NCBI GenBank assembly: GCA_023402845.1
Contig: JAEYFP010000017.1
Coordinates: forward strand, 1-16,992
Length of the DNA stretch: 16,992 bases
Direction: 5' to 3'
DNA from: Bacillota bacterium
GTDB taxonomy: Bacteria; Bacillota; Clostridia; Lachnospirales; Lachnospiraceae
Part shown: positions 13,397 to 16,992 of the stretch, piece after piece
Numbering within the stretch: the first letter of the stretch is position 1
Layout of the letters: every line of letters begins with the position of its first letter
Made by a program: the position numbers and the translations under genes
The notes under the pieces: generated by a model
Told to the model about the DNA's origin: nothing
What the model saw: the letters and a program-made list of their open reading frames with translations, nothing else
Databases searched by the model: none

Positions 13397-15751
13397 TTAA
13401 GCAACGTAAAGCTCGTTCAAAAGCTCCGTCAACGCCTGCTCATAATTGCTTTTCCCTTTGAAAATCCGATTGACAATATGCACTGGTGAACCAAAATCTT
13501 TGAGCGGATTCACCTTGAGGATATCCATGCTCTCCAAATCAGACACGCCGGAATCCGTATATTTCTCCAGCAGAGCTTCCAATACGGCGGCAGCTTGTTC
13601 ACCGTATTTGGCAAAATAGTTTCGCTTTTTCACATTGTTTGCACGCTCTCGCCGAGTCAGCGGCGGCTGGTCGAAAGCGACATGGCACAGCAAATCGAAT
13701 GGATCAAACTCCTGACCAATTTGCTCCTGCAATTCCTCGACAAGAACTCCTTGCTTAGCCAACTCATCAAAAACGGCCTGCTTGCGTTTGGCTCCGTTCC
13801 AAACTGCGAGAAATTCATCTAAAGAAGCATATTGGTCACGCACATTTTTGCGCGTGTAATCGGTGAGTGATTCCGTGATGAGCTTGCCGTTCTTGTCGAT
13901 GTACTGAACACGCTGTTTCAAGACCATAACCTCAACATCATGAACATAGTATTTCATTCGTCTGCTGGGGGGAAATGGGTCATCACCACCCTCCGGGAAA
14001 TCAGGTGGTTCGCAATTGCCCTCAGATTCGTCAGACGGGTCATCCGTCAGTGGAGGAATTTCACCATCTGGCCCCGGCTCAAATTCATCGCTCTGCTCGA
14101 CAGGTCCGTCGAAGTCAGGGTCTGCAAAATTGCGTGTGGCATTCTTGAAATCAAAGATTGTAAAAAACATTTTGCCCAAATCTTCACGCACACGAGTCCC
14201 GCGCCCGATTATCTGCTTAAACTCTGTCATACTGTTTATGGTTGAATCGAGAACAATTATTTTCACCATCTGCGCATCGACACCTGTGGTGAGAAGCTTG
14301 GATGTGGTGACAAGCACAGGGTATCGACTGGACACATCTCGGAAATTGTCCAACTGCTTTTTGCCGATATCGTCATCCCCGGTTATGCGCATAACATAGC
14401 GCTCGTCCTGCGTAACGAGGTCGCTGTTTTCATTGATGAGCGCCTGCCGCATTCGATCTGCATGATCGGTATTAGTGCAGAAGAAAATGGTTTTGTCAAA
14501 ACGGATGTTGTGCTTCTTGAGGTAATTTGATACGACCATTGCCACCATTTGTGTGCGCCGTTCCAAAACCAACTCTCGGTCGTAGTCGCTGATGTTATAC
14601 TCCCTATCAAAAATCTCATTTCCAAAGCGGTCTATCTGACCGGCAGTAGGGCGGAACCCTTCCGCGTCTTTATCAAGCAAAACACGGATGACACGATACG
14701 GCGCAAGAAATCCGTCGTCAATGCCTTGTTTCAACGAGTATGTATAAATCGGGTCTCCGAAGTAGTCAATATTGGAGACATCTTTTTCTTCCTTTGGGGT
14801 AGCGGTTAAGCCGATTTGGGTTGCGTCCTTAAAATATTCCAGCACAACACGCCACTCGCTGTCGGCCTTGGCACTCCCACGGTGGCATTCGTCGATAACA
14901 ATCAGATCGAAAAATCCGGGACTGAACTGCCGGAATACTTCTTTATCACCCTCGCCGGTAAGTCCTTGATATAAGGCCAGATATATTTCGTAAGACTTAT
15001 CCACCTTACGGTTACGGACAATTGTCATTTTATCTTTGAACGGCGCAAAGTCATTTACATATGTCTGGTCGATCAAGGCATTTCGGTCAGCTAAAAAAAG
15101 AATGCGCTTTTTCACGCCCGCTTTCCACAAACGCCAAATGATTTGGAAAGCAGTATATGTTTTGCCGGTGCCAGTCGCCATTACGAGTAAAATACGATTT
15201 TGCTTACTGGCTATGGCATCAACCGTCATGTTAATTGCATTAAGCTGGTAGTAACGGGGCGTTTTGTCCTCGCGCTCTATATAATAAGGCTCGGATATGA
15301 TTTGTTCCTTCTCAGGCGTGAGGTTTGTCTTTTGTTTATACATATCCCAAAGCTTTTCAGGAGAAGGAAACTCATCAAGTGAGATTATCTGCTCCTTCAT
15401 GCCATCTTCAGCCAAACGGTTATGAAAGGTAAACCCATCACCGTTAGAAGTAAACACAAAGGGAATCATCAAACGCTGGGCATAGTCCAAGGCTTGTTGC
15501 ATACCGGCACCAATGGCGTGATTATTGTCCTTTGCCTCAATAATTGCCAGAGGGATGTGCGGCTTATGGAAAAGGACGTAGTCAGCATACTTTGCAGCAT
15601 CCCGCTTATATGTACCGCCTCTGGCGATAATGCGTCCTTTTGTAATCGCATACTCACGGCGCACCTGTGTGGATTTCCAACCAGATGCATTGATTGTAAG
15701 GTCGATGAATTGGGCTCGAATATCTTCTTCAGATAGCTCCTTCTTATTCAT
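13397..15751 (-). CDS. hsdR: Type I restriction enzyme endonuclease/translocase subunit HsdR
   Basis: The 784-residue product translocates and cuts unmethylated DNA. The N-terminal nuclease core shows Asp57, Glu72-Ala-Lys74 and the QxxxY box (Gln86, Tyr90). The superfamily 2 motor follows: Walker A ATGTGKT (192-198), DECH (287-290), TAT (316-318) and motif VI QIIGRGTR (513-520). The C-terminal EcoEI-type domain ends near NYEQALTELLNEL. Residues about 541-598 form an acidic, proline-rich linker, unusual in its density of Asp and Glu. The frame is open to 15895, but ATG 15751 is chosen: it has GGGAGTGG upstream and overlaps the regulator stop in ATGAATAA. The length matches the EcoEI-like (type IB) family. 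All motifs are intact. Confidence 0.95.
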   Translation of the reverse strand: MNKKELSEEDIRAQFIDLTINASGWKSTQVRREYAITKGRIIARGGTYKRDAAKYADYVLFHKPHIPLAIIEAKDNNHAIGAGMQQALDYAQRLMIPFVFTSNGDGFTFHNRLAEDGMKEQIISLDEFPSPEKLWDMYKQKTNLTPEKEQIISEPYYIEREDKTPRYYQLNAINMTVDAIASKQNRILLVMATGTGKTYTAFQIIWRLWKAGVKKRILFLADRNALIDQTYVNDFAPFKDKMTIVRNRKVDKSYEIYLALYQGLTGEGDKEVFRQFSPGFFDLIVIDECHRGSAKADSEWRVVLEYFKDATQIGLTATPKEEKDVSNIDYFGDPIYTYSLKQGIDDGFLAPYRVIRVLLDKDAEGFRPTAGQIDRFGNEIFDREYNISDYDRELVLERRTQMVAMVVSNYLKKHNIRFDKTIFFCTNTDHADRMRQALINENSDLVTQDERYVMRITGDDDIGKKQLDNFRDVSSRYPVLVTTSKLLTTGVDAQMVKIIVLDSTINSMTEFKQIIGRGTRVREDLGKMFFTIFDFKNATRNFADPDFDGPVEQSDEFEPGPDGEIPPLTDDPSDESEGNCEPPDFPEGGDDPFPPSRRMKYYVHDVEVMVLKQRVQYIDKNGKLITESLTDYTRKNVRDQYASLDEFLAVWNGAKRKQAVFDELAKQGVLVEELQEQIGQEFDPFDLLCHVAFDQPPLTRRERANNVKKRNYFAKYGEQAAAVLEALLEKYTDSGVSDLESMDILKVNPLKDFGSPVHIVNRIFKGKSNYEQALTELLNELYVA

Positions 15752-15965
15752 CACCGCCACTCCCTTCATCAATAATCTCCATAATATCGGAAATATCACA
15801 TTTAAGTGCCGAACAAATGCTGACGAGAATATCTGTGGTGACATTGGCATTCCGCGCCAGTTTTGCCATTGAGGAACCACTAATCCCGGCGGCATCCCGC
15901 AAATCCTGCTTCTTCATGTTGCGATCAATTAAAAGCTTCCACAGTTTTTTATAACTTGCAGTCAT
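15744..15965 (-). CDS. Cro/CI-type (XRE) helix-turn-helix regulator
   Basis: The 73-residue product is a single helix-turn-helix domain of the short Cro/YozG type: SYKKLWKLLIDRNMKKQDLR, then the recognition part AGISGSSMAKLARNANVTTD, then the typical ILVSICSALKCDISDIMEI. Such regulators often head type I restriction operons in Bacillota. ATG 15965 has GGGAGGG about 7 nt upstream, and the stop overlaps hsdR by 8 nt. It probably represses its own operon through the inverted repeat that overlies the -35 box (16024-16043), delaying restriction until methylation is in place. An ImmA-type protease at the other end of the operon is the natural candidate to inactivate it. Repression and cleavage are inferred. 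Confidence 0.85.
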   Translation of the reverse strand: MTASYKKLWKLLIDRNMKKQDLRDAAGISGSSMAKLARNANVTTDILVSICSALKCDISDIMEIIDEGSGGDE

Positions 15966-16002
15966 TACAGGCCCTCCCTAAAACGAAACAACCAATGCCT
16001 AT

Positions 16003-16031
16003 ATTTTATCACGAAATATGCGATTGCACAA
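16003..16031 (-). promoter_or_regulatory. Promoter of the XRE-hsdRMS-immA operon
   Basis: On the minus strand a TTGTGC -35 (plus-strand 16026-16031) and a TAAAAT -10 (plus-strand 16003-16008) are spaced by exactly 17 nt. It lies about 40 nt upstream of the regulator start and no other good promoter is seen in the operon. Confidence 0.7.
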
Positions 16032-16043
16032 TAACTTGTGCAA
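16024..16043. promoter_or_regulatory. Perfect inverted-repeat operator over the hsd -35 box
   Basis: TTGCACAA (16024-16031) and TTGTGCAA (16036-16043) are exact reverse complements around TAAC. One arm contains the -35 box, so a bound dimer would block RNA polymerase. It is the best candidate operator for the regulator at 15744-15965. Confidence 0.65.
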
Positions 16044-16096
16044 ATAAACACGAAGAAATGCGAAAGTAAATGCTATAGAGTTATAGATTATCGTAG

Positions 16097-16261
16097 TTAT
16101 TTTATAGGAATCTCTTTCCTTTTTACATCACTGCTTCATATCTCATACCCTTTGGGATTGCCATGTTTGCAGGAATGTTAGCACCTTTGCATGAGTTTTT
16201 AAGCCAGCGCTTTTCTTTCAACCACTTTCTAAGTTTTTACTATCTGCAATACTTCCAATAA
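16097..16261 (+). pseudogene. Possible remnant of a membrane-protein gene
   Basis: A 54-codon open stretch between stops has no start signal but encodes hydrophobic, aromatic-rich sequence (such as SYLIPFGIAMFAGMLAPL, then FNHFLSFYYLQYF) that resembles one or two membrane spans. The family is not recognised. A/T-rich DNA readily encodes hydrophobic residues by chance, so this is weak. Confidence 0.2.
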
Positions 16262-16335
16262 TACTGATGGTTTTTTGCTTGGTAACATTGATTCATTTGC
16301 TGTCAAGTTTATACTCACCTTCTGAAATGGGGAAA

Positions 16336-16357
16336 GGCGCTCCGTTACGGGAACGCC
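16336..16357 (-). terminator. GC-rich hairpin, possible minus-strand terminator
   Basis: GGCG (16336-16339) and CGCC (16354-16357) close a stem that continues through CCG/CGG with one mismatch. On the minus strand it is followed by TTTCCCC. No gene that would need it is seen to its right on that strand, apart from sequence beyond the junction. Confidence 0.35.
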
Positions 16358-16479
16358 CTCAAAATTAGCTCTTAATTATTCGGTTTTTAGGGGTAAACAC
16401 TGCTTGTTGATTGCCTAAAACCCTTGATTTTACGGGCTTTTTTATGTAAATGCTGTAGTACCACTCGGACCAAGTTAAA

Positions 16480-16521
16480 GTTATGTATGATTGAACCCAT
16501 ACATGACTTTTTATTTTATTT
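16480..16521 (+). terminator. Rho-independent terminator upstream of the RmlC-like gene
   Basis: A 10-bp stem, GTTATGTATG (16480-16489) with CATACATGAC (16498-16507) and one G-T pair, is followed by a T-rich tail (16508-16521). It points toward the RmlC-like gene and would insulate it from upstream plus-strand transcription. Confidence 0.6.
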
Positions 16522-16531
16522 ATGCTAAAAT
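16503..16531 (+). promoter_or_regulatory. Extended -10 promoter of the RmlC-like gene
   Basis: TGCTAAAAT (16523-16531) is an extended -10 with an ATGACT -35 candidate (16503-16508) at 17 nt. It lies about 47 nt before the start codon. The -35 overlaps the 3' arm of the terminator, as in tightly packed insulated promoters. Confidence 0.55.
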
Positions 16532-16577
16532 CAAGAGAAACACACATCATTTATATTCTACGAAGGGAAGCTGCTTT

Positions 16578-16992
16578 ATGAGGGTTGAGAATACAGATAT
16601 TCAAGATGTAAAAATTATTGAATGCGAGAAGAAAACTGACAACAGAGGTTATTCGTATCCTATATACAGCAAAAATGAGTTGGTTAAAGCTGGAATCTTT
16701 TTTGAATACACGGAAGAGATTGTATACTTCTCCGAGAAAGCCGGTACGCTTTATGGAATACATTTTCAGAATGCTCCAAAAGCACAGGCAAAGCTGGTCT
16801 ACTGCATAGAAGGAAGAGGAATTGATTATGCAATCGACCTACGAAACGGCTCTCTAACTTTTTTGAAATGGATTAGTGTGGAATTAAGTGCTGATAATCG
16901 AAAACAAATCTATATTCCCAAAGGATTTGGTCATGTGTTCATTTCGCTGCAAGACAATACGAAAAATGTCATGCGCATTGACGAACCATTTG
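16578..16992 (+). CDS. rmlC: RmlC-like sugar 3,5-epimerase, 5' part (continues at base 127 of the window)
   Basis: ATG 16578 has GAAGGGAAG upstream and starts a frame that runs off the right end and continues exactly in register at base 127, giving 181 residues in all. This part holds the family hallmark GIHFQNAPKAQAKLV, with the catalytic-type His in GIHFQ (residue about 63) and the conserved Lys of AQxKLV, then VDLR-like AIDLRNGSLTFLKW and VELS. In the family the His-Asp pair takes the C3/C5 protons of dTDP-4-keto-sugars in the cytoplasm. The gene has its own terminator and promoter upstream and no sugar-nucleotide partner genes nearby, so it behaves as lone cargo or as a piece of the host surface-polysaccharide locus. 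Confidence 0.85.
   Translation, partial: MRVENTDIQDVKIIECEKKTDNRGYSYPIYSKNELVKAGIFFEYTEEIVYFSEKAGTLYGIHFQNAPKAQAKLVYCIEGRGIDYAIDLRNGSLTFLKWISVELSADNRKQIYIPKGFGHVFISLQDNTKNVMRIDEPF
16867..16992. repeat. Right copy of the exact 126-bp terminal direct repeat
   Basis: Identical to 1-126. See the left copy for the circular interpretation: removing one copy leaves a 16,866-bp closed unit with the RmlC-like gene intact. Confidence 0.95.

Larger units (their letters stand above)
15966..16577. other. Intergenic stretch between the hsd operon and the RmlC-like gene
   Basis: The two flanking genes diverge. The stretch holds the hsd promoter and operator (16003-16043), a possible membrane-protein remnant (16097-16261), a GC-rich hairpin (16336-16357), a terminator (16480-16521) and a promoter for the RmlC-like gene (16503-16531). 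A sequence at 16425-16444 (AAACCC...GGGCTTTTTT) also looks like a weak terminator. Confidence 0.6.

Noticed and set aside
15752..15895. Upstream extension of hsdR by 48 codons
   Set aside because: It would overlap most of the regulator gene; the internal ATG at 15751 has a ribosome binding site and the usual 8-nt overlap.
10366..15965. The hsd operon as the novel system
   Set aside because: All three subunits are complete and ordinary for a type IB-like restriction system; only its regulator-protease arrangement deserves attention.
1..16992. CRISPR array, rRNA, tRNA or a plasmid replication gene
   Set aside because: I looked for regular spaced repeats, tRNA arms and Rep-like proteins and saw none.

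Overview
The window reads as an accessory, defence-rich piece of DNA from a low-to-moderate GC Bacillota, most likely a gut or rumen Clostridia. The clues are strong AGGAGG-type ribosome binding sites, A/T-rich intergenic DNA with near-consensus sigma-A promoters, a zinc-ribbon serine recombinase relative and an IS91-type transposase paired with a tyrosine recombinase. The taxon is inferred; no rRNA or tRNA gene was found. Bases 1-126 are repeated exactly at 16867-16992, and joining the ends rebuilds one intact sugar-epimerase-like (RmlC-family) gene of 181 codons. The contig is therefore best read as a closed circle of 16,866 bp, or one unit of a tandem repeat.

Layout. (1) 16578 through the junction to 257: RmlC-like gene. 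(2) 258-2200: gene-poor DNA with a small two-helix membrane protein, a stand-alone DNA-binding half of a large serine recombinase, two copies of a 32-bp box each followed by a hairpin, and several inverted repeats. (3) about 2100-4260, minus strand: an IS91-family insertion sequence whose tyrosine recombinase and HUH (Y2) transposase overlap by 8 nt. (4) 4278-9091, plus strand: an 11-codon stub that looks like the start of a PIN/NYN nuclease gene, then a KilA-N DNA-binding protein, a PD-(D/E)XK-like protein with a SEC-C zinc tail, and a 634-residue fusion of a degenerate cytosine-C5 methyltransferase with two nuclease-like domains. A terminator closes this group at 9263-9302. (5) 15965 down to 9609, minus strand: a compact operon of an XRE-type regulator, hsdR, hsdM, hsdS and an ImmA/IrrE metalloprotease. 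It starts at a promoter overlaid by a perfect inverted repeat and ends at a terminator at 9522-9566.

How the genes may work together. Region 5 is a complete type I restriction-modification system with its own regulator and a protease of the kind that cleaves such regulators, which suggests inducible control. Region 4 is the best candidate for an undescribed system. Its methyltransferase-like module has lost the catalytic Pro-Cys and other catalytic signatures, so it may have become a DNA recognition part for the attached nucleases, with the KilA-N protein and the SEC-C nuclease as partners. The functions in region 4 are inferred from domain patterns read by eye; no database search was possible.
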